DNA of 18,215 nucleotides from Prosthecochloris sp. (GTDB lineage Bacteria > Bacteroidota > Chlorobiia > Chlorobiales > Chlorobiaceae). A program made the translations under genes and the position numbers. Each line of letters starts with the position of its first letter. Within the stretch, counting starts at the first letter, position 1. Below, in pieces: positions 1-6,207 of this stretch. Under the pieces are notes generated by a model. That model was not told the origin of the DNA and did not search any database. It saw only the letters and a list, made by a program, of their open reading frames with translations. Where the stretch lies: the NCBI GenBank assembly GCA_004028745.1, contig RAZP01000062.1, forward strand, positions 1-18,215. The letters are read 5' to 3'.

Positions 1-114
1 TGCAGCAGACCTTTGAAGAGGGGGGAAATGGAGAGACAGAAGTTGCCGGATGAAATCGAAGGGGTTCCTGTGGAAATGGTTGTATCCGGAGATGTTGTTG
101 CTTTTGATGGTTAA
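1..114 (+). CDS. C-terminal fragment of a protein of unknown function (cut by the window edge)
   Basis: Frame 1 is open from the first base to a TAA at 112-114 and gives 37 residues, with no start needed at the window edge. The end of the peptide, with LPDEIEGVPVEMVVSGDV followed by VAFDG, has the rhythm of the last strand-turn-strand of small proteins ending in a 'P..I.GVPV.VV..G.V.A' pattern. That resemblance is from memory and does not give a function. An ATG at 28 lies behind a G-rich stretch, so a very short gene starting there is possible, but a truncated longer gene is more likely. The next gene is on the same strand. Confidence 0.45.
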   Translation, partial: CSRPLKRGEMERQKLPDEIEGVPVEMVVSGDVVAFDG

Positions 115-239
115 GGATACCAGGGCAAGCAATCGAACCACACGGGAATAGTGCATTTTGATCCTTGGGGTGCAGTTTGTGAGATACTTTTCCTAAAAAT
201 TTTCGCGTCAATCAAATCATGAAAAAAAGGACGGTTATC

Positions 240-560
240 ATGGAAACAAGAAACTGGTATGCGTGGGTTAATCTCATGCCACCGAAGCCTGACGACTTTC
301 ACGTTGTCGGAGAAATATTGGTTGCAAACCCAGGGATTCAGGCATCTCTATACGTTAAAGAACCACCGGGAATTAATCCCAATATTTTGCTTTTGGACTT
401 GCATTTAAGTCAACAACCGGGAATGTGGCCTCAGGTTCTGACGTGGGTGCAAGCCAGGTACGACAAAGTTCTTGCTCCTGGCAGTCCACAGTATGAGCAG
501 GTGGAGATATTTTTTGAAAATGAATCAATTGTGCAAGTCTCTGTTGACGTGGTGAGTTAG
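240..560 (+). CDS. Small soluble protein of unknown function
   Basis: The gene encodes 106 residues. I chose the ATG at 240 over an in-frame ATG at 219 because an AGGA at 228-231 sits 8 nt before 240, while 219 has no Shine-Dalgarno sequence. There is no signal peptide, membrane segment or cysteine. The protein is hydrophobic and aromatic near the N-terminus (NWYAWVNLMPP), then has alternating strand-like stretches (ILLLDLHL, VEIFFE, IVQVSVDVV), so a small mostly-beta fold is likely. I do not recognise the family. It is the first complete gene of four plus-strand genes that each carry their own RBS and end with a GH18 enzyme at 2010-2909. The ordered composition and good RBS argue for a real gene. 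Confidence 0.72.
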   Translation: METRNWYAWVNLMPPKPDDFHVVGEILVANPGIQASLYVKEPPGINPNILLLDLHLSQQPGMWPQVLTWVQARYDKVLAPGSPQYEQVEIFFENESIVQVSVDVVS

Positions 561-623
561 GTTGAATGCCCAGCAAGTGCGTTGTTTTTTGGTTGAAAGT
601 TCAAACACATACAGGGGGAAGTC

Positions 624-1010
624 ATGAAAAAGGAGCTTGTAAGCGTAAAAAACTATCACCTCGCAGGTGATGGTGTGAAAATTGTTTTTTCCATGGAGAA
701 TCCAAATGAGCTTGAGCTTGTTTATGAAGATAAGCAGGGTGAACGTAGGTTTTCCGGACGGGCGATATACCGGGAAAAAACAATGCTGGGTTTTCTTGTC
801 TCTGTGGTTCTGGAAGATATCCCGGACTTGCATAGGATAATGCTTTCGCTCGCTGTTCCCTCCGCCAACAGGCTCGATAATATGAAGTCAATTCCGGTGA
901 AAACTTTTGCTGTCCGAACCACGAGTCGAACCAGCATCAGCGGACAGGGCGGAGTCGAAGGCCAGATTCAAACCTATGAAACAATGGTTCTGGATGGAAA
1001 TGCCTGGTAG
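624..1010 (+). CDS. Small soluble protein of unknown function
   Basis: The gene encodes 128 residues. The ATG at 624 is preceded by AGGGGG at 613-618, a strong RBS with 5-nt spacing. There is no signal peptide, transmembrane helix or cysteine. The N-terminal two thirds alternate charged and hydrophobic residues (VKIVFSM, ELELVYED, FSGRAIYR, GFLVSVVLEDI), as in a beta barrel or sandwich. The C-terminal part is rich in Ser, Thr and Gly and looks less ordered. I do not recognise a domain. It starts 63 nt after the upstream unknown gene on the same strand, so the two may share a transcript. The next 426 nt contain no convincing gene. Confidence 0.7.
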   Translation: MKKELVSVKNYHLAGDGVKIVFSMENPNELELVYEDKQGERRFSGRAIYREKTMLGFLVSVVLEDIPDLHRIMLSLAVPSANRLDNMKSIPVKTFAVRTTSRTSISGQGGVEGQIQTYETMVLDGNAW

Positions 1011-1436
1011 TCTGAGCCAGGTCTGAGGATGGGCATAGTTTTCTTTTTGCATTTACCGGAAGTAGCATTACATTTGAAAAGAAGTCCCACGAAGTATCTT
1101 TCCTTTGTACCCCATAAGTGCGCAGTAAAAGCCGTACAAGAAGTCCCCAAGCAGTTCCCTGAAGTTCTACGTGAAGCACCTTTGCTGGTTTCTGCTATGT
1201 GATACCTGAGCAAGAGGTATTGATTGCTTATGTGTTTTGGTCGATAAGCATGCTGATCAGCAGCCGGCGCGGGGAAGAGTTGACAGATATCGTTGTTCTG
1301 GAGGTGCCCTGGATGGAGTAGAGTGTTTTGTTTCACAGCAGTGAGAGGCGAATGAAAAAATAATATTGGGCAATACAATAGGCCCTTGGGTATTGCCTGA
1401 CTATTCTAATTGAAGGGCATATGGGAGATTAAAGCT
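1011..1436 (+). other. Long non-coding gap with one hairpin
   Basis: These 426 nt separate two small genes. The only clear structure is the hairpin at 1369-1397. Two short plus-strand reading frames exist, ATG 1029 to TGA 1202 (57 codons) and GTG 1199 to TAG 1321 (40 codons). Neither has a proper RBS, and they lie end to end in different frames, which could be a decayed gene. A 134-codon minus-strand frame (974-1378) overlaps the upstream gene and has a composition unlike protein. I call no gene here. Confidence 0.5.
1369..1397. repeat. Inverted repeat (GGCAATAC / GTATTGCC) upstream of a small gene
   Basis: A perfect 8-bp inverted repeat, GGCAATAC at 1369-1376 and GTATTGCC at 1390-1397, flanks a 13-nt loop. 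It ends 39 nt before the ATG at 1437 and has no T-run, so an operator or 5'-UTR hairpin fits better than a terminator. A related core (CCAATAC / GTATTGG) occurs at 3199-3219, upstream of the PSD-like gene. Confidence 0.5.
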
Positions 1437-1823
1437 ATGGCCGGAGTAGCAAATGTTAAAGGCAATCTGGAATTGGGTGGTGGAGCACAGTTTTGGGCTT
1501 ACATATCACCTCAGAACGAGACTTCTAAGTTTGTCACTAAATGGGAAGTAAGGCTTGAGCAGAAAGATGGTAATTGGAGTGATCGTATAACCTCCGATGA
1601 TCCAACAAAAATGTTGCAAACACCCGGCTTATCTGGAACTTTCTGGGTAATTGTCACGGCTTCAGGGCCTCTTTTTCAAGAAAAAAAATTAACCCCTGTT
1701 TCTTGGAGCAAACCGGATATTGGCTGCAATTCGAACTGTGCTGCAATGGTTGGAATCGTAGCAACAGCAGATGGTAAAGACGCGAACTATTGGACAGTAT
1801 GGGATGCTGTTTGCAAGCAGTAA
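1437..1823 (+). CDS. Small soluble protein of unknown function, possibly a beta-sandwich
   Basis: The gene encodes 128 residues. I chose the ATG at 1437 because GGGAG at 1423-1427 lies 9 nt upstream; an in-frame TTG at 1410 has no RBS. There is no signal peptide or membrane segment. The protein begins with a strand-like stretch (VANVKGNLELGGGAQFWAYI), then WEVRLEQKDGNW and GTFWVIVTASG, which reads like an Ig-like or immunoglobulin-type sandwich. The C-terminal third carries a CNSNC pair and a final Cys three residues from the end, so a disulfide or metal site is possible. I recognise no named family. It lies between hairpins at 1369-1397 and 1841-1898 and precedes the GH18 gene by 186 nt. Confidence 0.72.
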   Translation: MAGVANVKGNLELGGGAQFWAYISPQNETSKFVTKWEVRLEQKDGNWSDRITSDDPTKMLQTPGLSGTFWVIVTASGPLFQEKKLTPVSWSKPDIGCNSNCAAMVGIVATADGKDANYWTVWDAVCKQ

Positions 1824-1840
1824 TGCCTGGTAAAGAGTTA

Positions 1841-1898
1841 CACCGGACAGCAAAAACTGAAGAGTCTTTGCGCTGCTCTCTGCTTTTTGCTGTCGGTG
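1841..1898 (+). terminator. Long imperfect hairpin between genes, possible terminator or processing site
   Basis: CACCGGACAGCAAAAA at 1841-1856 pairs with TTTTTGCTGTCGGTG at 1884-1898 with one bulged base, giving about 15 pairs around a 27-nt loop. It starts 17 nt after the stop at 1823. No T-run follows the stem, so it is not a textbook intrinsic terminator. It could stabilise the upstream mRNA end or be a remnant of a repeat element. Confidence 0.5.
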
Positions 1899-2009
1899 AA
1901 CCTTGGAATTAGTCTTTGGATATCAGGAATACACTGCATGTGACTGAAGGTTTGCAGTTCAATCAAGGAGTTTTGGTGTCTTCGTATGTCTAAACACAAA
2001 GGAGAAGCT

Positions 2010-2909
2010 ATGCGTACTCAACTTGTTAATGCATGGATTTTTTTGAACGAAGATGAGCCTGCCGGAACCAACTACAATAGCCCTAACAGTTGCTATCAAA
2101 GACTCATTCAACAAAACATTTATCAGTCGGTCGACATCCTGTACATCTGCTTCGTAACGACAACTCCTACAAGCTCTCATACCGTCCCTTCTGGAGATGG
2201 TTCTTCTTACACTATTGAAATGGGTGCTTCATCACACCCGGGCGGGTTGACCAACCAAGACTACATGAACAGTATAATTCGGGATGCCCGGAAGAACAAT
2301 CCCAGTATTAAAATTGCGGTTACGTTAAACTGGGGTGACGGGAGCCTGATTTCAAATATTTTTTCGAATCCCAATTATTCAGATCAGCAGAACGCTGAAC
2401 ATTTCGCTGCCAATTTGGTGGCTTATTTAAAAAATTATACTCTGGATGGTTTTGATATAGATTGGGAAAGCCCGATTTCCACCCAAACTACCCAGAGTCA
2501 ATTTGCATACCTGATCAATGCCATAGGAGAACAATTCCAAAAGCAGAAGGATAAACATTATTACCTGACGCTCTCTCCTGCTGAAGTAGGGCATTTGGAT
2601 GCCGCGGCTGTAAACAAGTTCATTGACTTTGTGAATCTTCAGCTATACTCCGGATTTACATTTCCGAGTGATTTTAAGAAGGCAGGAGTCAACCCGGACT
2701 TATTCGCTTATGGTGCGAAGTTTGAAGCCGTCTCTGCTGGCTCCGAGCAAGGTTATCAAACAGCGAAAGAGGCCTACCAAGACAATAAGGAGCATTACCA
2801 TTACAGCATATTTACCAACTGGCGGCTCAATTCAAGTAATTACGTCTTTGAACAAACGCAACAACAGGAATTGTATCAGTTGGTTTTCCCGGATGCTGCC
2901 AAAAAGTAA
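2010..2909 (+). CDS. Glycoside hydrolase family 18 (chitinase or endo-beta-N-acetylglucosaminidase type), no signal peptide
   Basis: The gene encodes 299 residues. The ATG at 2010 is chosen because AGGAG at 2000-2004 lies 5 nt upstream; an in-frame ATG at 1986 has no RBS. Residues 146-153 (DGFDIDWE) match the GH18 active-site signature DxxDxDxE, with E153 as the predicted acid/base and D151 as the assisting aspartate. LQLYSG further on fits the later Gln/Tyr-bearing strand of the TIM barrel, and the Trp in FTNWRLN could be the strand-8 tryptophan. GH18 enzymes cleave beta-1,4 bonds next to N-acetylglucosamine by substrate-assisted catalysis. The length suits a bare catalytic barrel without chitin-binding domains. 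The N-terminus has no signal peptide, so the enzyme is predicted to be cytosolic or released by an unusual route. Exact substrate unknown. Confidence 0.85.
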   Translation: MRTQLVNAWIFLNEDEPAGTNYNSPNSCYQRLIQQNIYQSVDILYICFVTTTPTSSHTVPSGDGSSYTIEMGASSHPGGLTNQDYMNSIIRDARKNNPSIKIAVTLNWGDGSLISNIFSNPNYSDQQNAEHFAANLVAYLKNYTLDGFDIDWESPISTQTTQSQFAYLINAIGEQFQKQKDKHYYLTLSPAEVGHLDAAAVNKFIDFVNLQLYSGFTFPSDFKKAGVNPDLFAYGAKFEAVSAGSEQGYQTAKEAYQDNKEHYHYSIFTNWRLNSSNYVFEQTQQQELYQLVFPDAAKK

Positions 2910-2967
2910 ATCTGCTGATTTGCTCAGCTGTTTTAACCCCAACCATTTCGGTTCGTCAACACAGCTG

Positions 2968-3002
2968 TTTTGTTGCCAGAGTAGCTGACGGTTGCAACAA
3001 AA
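2968..3002 (-). terminator. Hairpin with T-run on the minus strand
   Basis: TTTTGTTGC at 2968-2976 and GCAACAAAA at 2994-3002 form a perfect 9-bp stem with a 17-nt loop. A-rich and T-rich flanks make it symmetric. It is stacked against the next hairpin, so the pair could stop transcription from either side. Confidence 0.4.
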
Positions 3003-3009
3003 AATGAAT

Positions 3010-3046
3010 GCGGCATTTCGTGGATACCATGGATGCCGCTTTTTTT
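3010..3046 (+). terminator. Rho-independent terminator after the GH18 gene
   Basis: GCGGCAT at 3010-3016 pairs with ATGCCGC at 3033-3039 and is followed by seven T (3040-3046). Additional pairs within the loop (TGG with CCA around ATA) extend the stem. It lies about 100 nt after the GH18 stop. Six A just before the 5' arm give a T-run on the opposite strand, so it may also act in reverse. Confidence 0.75.
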
Positions 3047-3198
3047 CTGTGCTGCGGTAGACGTGGTTTTCAACTTTGACATGTCCCCGCAGTTCCGGTT
3101 CATCGCTGCATAAGTGCTTGTTGTTTCGTCACTCATGCTTTTTCCGAATGTTTGAATTGCATTATTTTGCAATAACTCTAACAAATAACAAATGCATA

Positions 3199-3219
3199 CC
3201 AATACTCCATGGGTATTGG
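3199..3219. repeat. Inverted repeat CCAATAC / GTATTGG upstream of the PSD-like gene
   Basis: CCAATAC at 3199-3205 and GTATTGG at 3213-3219 flank a 7-nt loop containing an NcoI-like CCATGG core. It lies about 100 nt before the ATG at 3323. The CAATAC/GTATTG half-sites are shared with the repeat at 1369-1397. It could be a regulator site or be chance. Confidence 0.35.
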
Positions 3220-3322
3220 CTCGGTTGGCTGGGCAGGGGGGGATCGTGATAGAGCGTGGCCGCCGGGTTTTTTGCAGGTGATCGACAGCTTTTTTAACCG
3301 TCATAATATAGGAGGAAAGAAA

Positions 3323-4630
3323 ATGAGAAAGATATTTGAAGGGATGAAACGTATTCTTTCGATAGTACTATTGCTGGGAATAATTGTTTCCGTGAGTACG
3401 GCCTGTTCGGAAGGTGATCGTCATAAGCCGATAACCAAGGAGCTCATACAGTTAATAAATGACCAGCCTGAAATCGGCAAAATGCTTGAGACATCAATTG
3501 CAAAAGCAAAAAAAATTAATCCTGACCGGAACACCAATCCTGCCCAGAGCTTATCTGAATACTATGATTACATTGATCGTTCAACGGAATTGCTTCCCCA
3601 GGAGATACTCGATAGGCCATCCGAATCTGTACGTAACCAGATGTTGCAAGGTATTTGCTACTTCTATTTTCTAGTTGACCGGCCCCTGGATGAATTAAAA
3701 GGAAAAGGCCTCTACAAAAATGCAATTCAGTATTATCCGCCTTTTTCTGCCTGGTTGCGTAAATACGTTGATACCTGGGGAATGTTCCTTGATACTGAAG
3801 AGTCATGGAACGAAAAGGTTTACCAGCAGATTTATAATGATCCTGCCTTTGGTTTGCAAAAAGGATGGTATGAGCCTTCATCCAATTGGAAGACCTTTAA
3901 TGAGTTTTTCGCCAGATATCTAAAGTCGCCCGCTGAGCGGCCCATAACTTCACCCGATGATCCGCACGTGGTTGTTTTTCCTGCGGATTCCGTTCCTCAA
4001 GGAGTTTGGCCAATTGATGGGGATTCAAATATTAAGGTAGACGGCGGGCTAAAAGTCAAACTTGCTACTTATTACAGTATCAAAGAATTGCTTGGCGAGA
4101 ATAGTCAGTACAAGGATGCTTTTGCGAATGGTGTGCTCACACATTCTTTTCTAAATGTGAATGACTATCACCGTTATCATTTCGCTGTTGGCGGTACGGT
4201 TAAAGAAAGGAACTTGATTTCGGAGAATGTTGCGCTTGAGGTTGCTTGGGATCCGGAGAAGGGGGAATATGACCCTATTGACTCTACAGGGTGGCAGTTT
4301 ACGCAGACCCGTGGTTATGTAATAGTGGATACTGGAAAATATGGGCTTGTAGCACTTATCCCCATGGGGATGGCCCAGGTTTCTTCTGTAAACTTTGAAG
4401 GTGATGTCGAAGTGGGAATCATTCATAAGAAAGGCGACATGCTTGGTAATTTCTTGTTCGGGGGATCTGATTTCGTCATGCTGTTCCAGGAAAAGGCCGG
4501 GTTTGAAATTACAGCACCGGCAGAAAATCCGGTGGCTGCGAATTCCGGTGAAGGTCATGGAAACAGTGCGACAACCTACAAGCACGGTCTCGTCGGTGAA
4601 GAGTATGGAATGATGAAAGGGAAAAACTGA
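3323..4630 (+). CDS. Phosphatidylserine decarboxylase-like (PsiD-type) lipoprotein
   Basis: The gene encodes 435 residues. The ATG at 3323 follows AGGAGG at 3310-3315 with 7-nt spacing; the same frame extends upstream but without an RBS. Residues 1-28 are a lipoprotein signal peptide ending STAC, with C28 lipidated and Ser at +2, which fits outer-membrane sorting. Residues ~30-215 form a helical region containing WLRKYVDTWGMFLDT and WKTFNEFFARYLKSPAERPI, typical of the N-terminal extension in PsiD-like enzymes. The catalytic domain has FPAD (D222), DYHRYH (H283, H286) and FGGSD, where S382 is the predicted self-cleavage and pyruvoyl-forming serine. This keeps the Asp-His-Ser set known from E. 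coli Psd. Pyruvoyl decarboxylases of this family act on phosphatidylserine or aromatic amino acids; which applies here is not visible. Confidence 0.87.
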   Translation: MRKIFEGMKRILSIVLLLGIIVSVSTACSEGDRHKPITKELIQLINDQPEIGKMLETSIAKAKKINPDRNTNPAQSLSEYYDYIDRSTELLPQEILDRPSESVRNQMLQGICYFYFLVDRPLDELKGKGLYKNAIQYYPPFSAWLRKYVDTWGMFLDTEESWNEKVYQQIYNDPAFGLQKGWYEPSSNWKTFNEFFARYLKSPAERPITSPDDPHVVVFPADSVPQGVWPIDGDSNIKVDGGLKVKLATYYSIKELLGENSQYKDAFANGVLTHSFLNVNDYHRYHFAVGGTVKERNLISENVALEVAWDPEKGEYDPIDSTGWQFTQTRGYVIVDTGKYGLVALIPMGMAQVSSVNFEGDVEVGIIHKKGDMLGNFLFGGSDFVMLFQEKAGFEITAPAENPVAANSGEGHGNSATTYKHGLVGEEYGMMKGKN

Positions 4631-4690
4631 TAAGCAAACTTTTCGTTACAGAAGCATGTCTTTCATTGCCTGATTGTTTTCTTGTTGTGC

Positions 4691-4816
4691 TACAGGGACA
4701 CCTCTATTAATTGTCGTGAGCGGCCCGAAGACAAGGCGGACGGAGCACAGAAACCCCTTTCTATCCGCCCAACGAAGTATTCGGGTCGCGCAACAAATTA
4801 ATAGAGGTACCCTACA
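4691..4816. mobile_element. MITE-like 118-bp hairpin element with 4-bp flanking repeats
   Basis: The element spans 4695-4812. Its ends are inverted copies: ACCTCTATTAATT near the left end and AATTAATAGAGGT near the right end, both starting with a GGG/CCC. Further inside, CCCGAA (4725-4730) pairs with TTCGGG and GGCGGA (4735-4740) with TCCGCC, so nearly the whole element folds into one long hairpin. It is flanked on both sides by TACA (4691-4694 and 4813-4816), which looks like a target-site duplication. It is too short to code for a transposase. The right end supplies a GAGG just before the first ATG (4817) of the pyrophosphatase frame. Confidence 0.7.
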
Positions 4817-4846
4817 ATGATTATGCGAGACACAACGGGAGATACA

Positions 4847-5560
4847 ATGAGGCAGTGGAGCAGCATGACACTGAAATGGCTGGTGTTTGCCGGGTTGTTT
4901 GTAACAATAAGCTGCAGTGAGGTTAAGCCGCCGGGAGAAGCTATTGGGCACTCGCCCGGACTGGTTCTGAAGGATCAGTATACCCTTGTAGGAAAAAAGA
5001 ACCTGTATTCCGGTTACCAGCCAACGGATTCCAGGGGAAATGTCCATGTTATCGTGGAAATTCCATCGGGAACAAACGGTAAGTGGGAGGTAAGCAAAAG
5101 CAGTGGAAATCTTGAGTGGGAGTTCAAGAATGGCGCTCCTCGCGTTGTGGGGTATCTCAGCTATCCAGGCAACTACGGCATGATACCGCGAACACTACTG
5201 CCTGAAGAAAATGGTGGGGACGGAGATCCGTTGGACGTTATTGTCCTTGGCCCGGCTGTTCCCAGGGGTACTGTTCTGAAGGCACGGCTTATCGGTATGA
5301 TCAGGATGCTTGATGGAGGTGAGCAGGACGACAAGCTGATCGCGGTGATGCTTGATTCTCATTTTGGCGGTATCAGATCTTTGGAAGAACTGGAAAGCCG
5401 CTACAAAGGGGTTACCCGTATTCTTGATCTCTGGTTTTCCAACTACAAAGGGCCCGGAGTCATGCAATCAGACGGTACAGCCGGTGCGGAAGAAGCGGAA
5501 AAGGTATTACAGGCGGCAATCGATGCCTATGCAGAGCAGGAGGCACCGGCTGCAAAGTGA
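4847..5560 (+). CDS. ppa: Type I inorganic pyrophosphatase, predicted lipoprotein
   Basis: The gene encodes 237 residues from ATG 4847, which has GGGAG 5 nt upstream and gives a compact signal peptide. An in-frame ATG at 4817 would add ten residues and sits right at the edge of the MITE-like element. Residues 1-23 end in TISC, a lipobox with C23 and Ser at +2. The rest is a family I soluble pyrophosphatase: EIPSGTNGKWE (71-81), YPGNYGMIP (106-114), the metal-binding signature DGDPLD (125-130) and DDK (161-163) are all present. The enzyme hydrolyses pyrophosphate to two phosphates with Mg2+. This family is usually cytosolic, so a lipid-anchored copy outside the inner membrane is unusual. It follows another lipoprotein, the PSD-like protein. 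Confidence 0.9.
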   Translation: MRQWSSMTLKWLVFAGLFVTISCSEVKPPGEAIGHSPGLVLKDQYTLVGKKNLYSGYQPTDSRGNVHVIVEIPSGTNGKWEVSKSSGNLEWEFKNGAPRVVGYLSYPGNYGMIPRTLLPEENGGDGDPLDVIVLGPAVPRGTVLKARLIGMIRMLDGGEQDDKLIAVMLDSHFGGIRSLEELESRYKGVTRILDLWFSNYKGPGVMQSDGTAGAEEAEKVLQAAIDAYAEQEAPAAK

Positions 5561-5610
5561 TTTTTCTCAAGACAACTCAATTCAGGTTAAAATAAGACAG
5601 TAAAGACATT

Positions 5611-6102
5611 ATGAAATATGAAGAACCAAAGGTCAGGGAATTGACGGAAAGAGAGGTTGCATTTGTTTCGTTTACCGGCAACTATATTGGTAATGCACAG
5701 GTCTTCGGAGATTTGTTCGGCAAGCTTGGTGAATGGGCAGGACCTAAAGGGTTGATGGGACCGGATACGGTTTTTTTATCTGCGTACCAGGATGATCCTG
5801 AAACCACCCCACCCGATGAGCTGACCCTTGAATGCTGCATGAGCATTCCCGCCGGTACTGAGGTTGAAGGTGATATTCAAAAGAAAGTGCTGCCAGGTGG
5901 AAAGTATGTTGTCATGCATGCGGAACTGGAAGGGCCGGAGGAATATGGGCCTGTGTGGAATGTGCTTATGGATTGGATGAAAGAGAACGGTCAGGAGGTT
6001 GACATGTCGAGACCGGGTTATGAAATCTATCTGAACAACCCAGAGGAGCACCCTGAAAAGCATCATATTATTGAAATCTGCATGAGTGCCAAAGGAAGTT
6101 GA
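5611..6102 (+). CDS. GyrI-like / AraC effector-binding domain protein
   Basis: The gene encodes 163 residues and consists only of a GyrI-like small-molecule-binding domain (the fold of SbmC/GyrI and of the effector domain in AraC- and MerR-type regulators). Evidence is the opening PKVRELTEREVAFVSFTGNY, the central ECCMSIPAG strand, GGKYVVMHAELEGPEEYGPVWN, and the C-terminal YEIYLNNPEEHPEKHHIIEICM, which is the usual family ending. There is no DNA-binding helix-turn-helix, so it is a stand-alone domain. Such proteins bind hydrophobic or cationic small molecules, or hydrolyse cyclopropanoids in some subfamilies; the ligand here cannot be named. The RBS before ATG 5611 is weak. It ends 18 nt before the strong RBS and ATG at 6121. 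Confidence 0.82.
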   Translation: MKYEEPKVRELTEREVAFVSFTGNYIGNAQVFGDLFGKLGEWAGPKGLMGPDTVFLSAYQDDPETTPPDELTLECCMSIPAGTEVEGDIQKKVLPGGKYVVMHAELEGPEEYGPVWNVLMDWMKENGQEVDMSRPGYEIYLNNPEEHPEKHHIIEICMSAKGS

Positions 6103-6120
6103 TCAAGGAGGGGGCCCGTG

Positions 6121-6207
6121 ATGAAAAAAAACATTCAAGGTTTTCAACACGAACTCCGGTGGGTACAGCGTATCGGGGATGCTATTGCAAGATATGATGC
6201 ATGCTGA
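6121..6207 (+). CDS. Short upstream frame with a strong RBS overlapping the GNAT gene (leader or displaced true start)
   Basis: AAGGAGG at 6105-6111 lies 9 nt before ATG 6121, the best RBS in this stretch. The frame runs only 28 codons to TGA 6205-6207 and ends inside the GNAT frame. Directly after the ATG is a run of eight A (6124-6131). With seven A the same ATG would read into the GNAT frame without a stop. So this may be a coupling leader peptide, a site of slippage, or a one-base indel in the real GNAT start. Confidence 0.3.
   Translation: MKKNIQGFQHELRWVQRIGDAIARYDAC

Larger units (their letters stand above)
2910..3322 (+). other. Intergenic region with terminator hairpins and short palindromes
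   Basis: These 413 nt between the GH18 and PSD-like genes hold two tandem hairpins (2968-3002 and 3010-3046), a short inverted repeat ATTGCA/TGCAAT at 3156-3173, and CCAATAC/GTATTGG at 3199-3219. A minus-strand frame (ATG at 3136, ending 2933) is preceded by a weak GGA. It runs straight through both hairpins, so I do not call it. Confidence 0.5.

Noticed and set aside
974..1378. A 134-codon minus-strand frame in the gap after the second small gene
   Set aside because: It overlaps a supported plus-strand gene and its Cys/His/Pro-rich composition and lack of RBS do not look like protein.
2933..3136. A 67-codon minus-strand frame from ATG 3136
   Set aside because: It has only a weak GGA and reads through two strong hairpins, so it is more likely non-coding.
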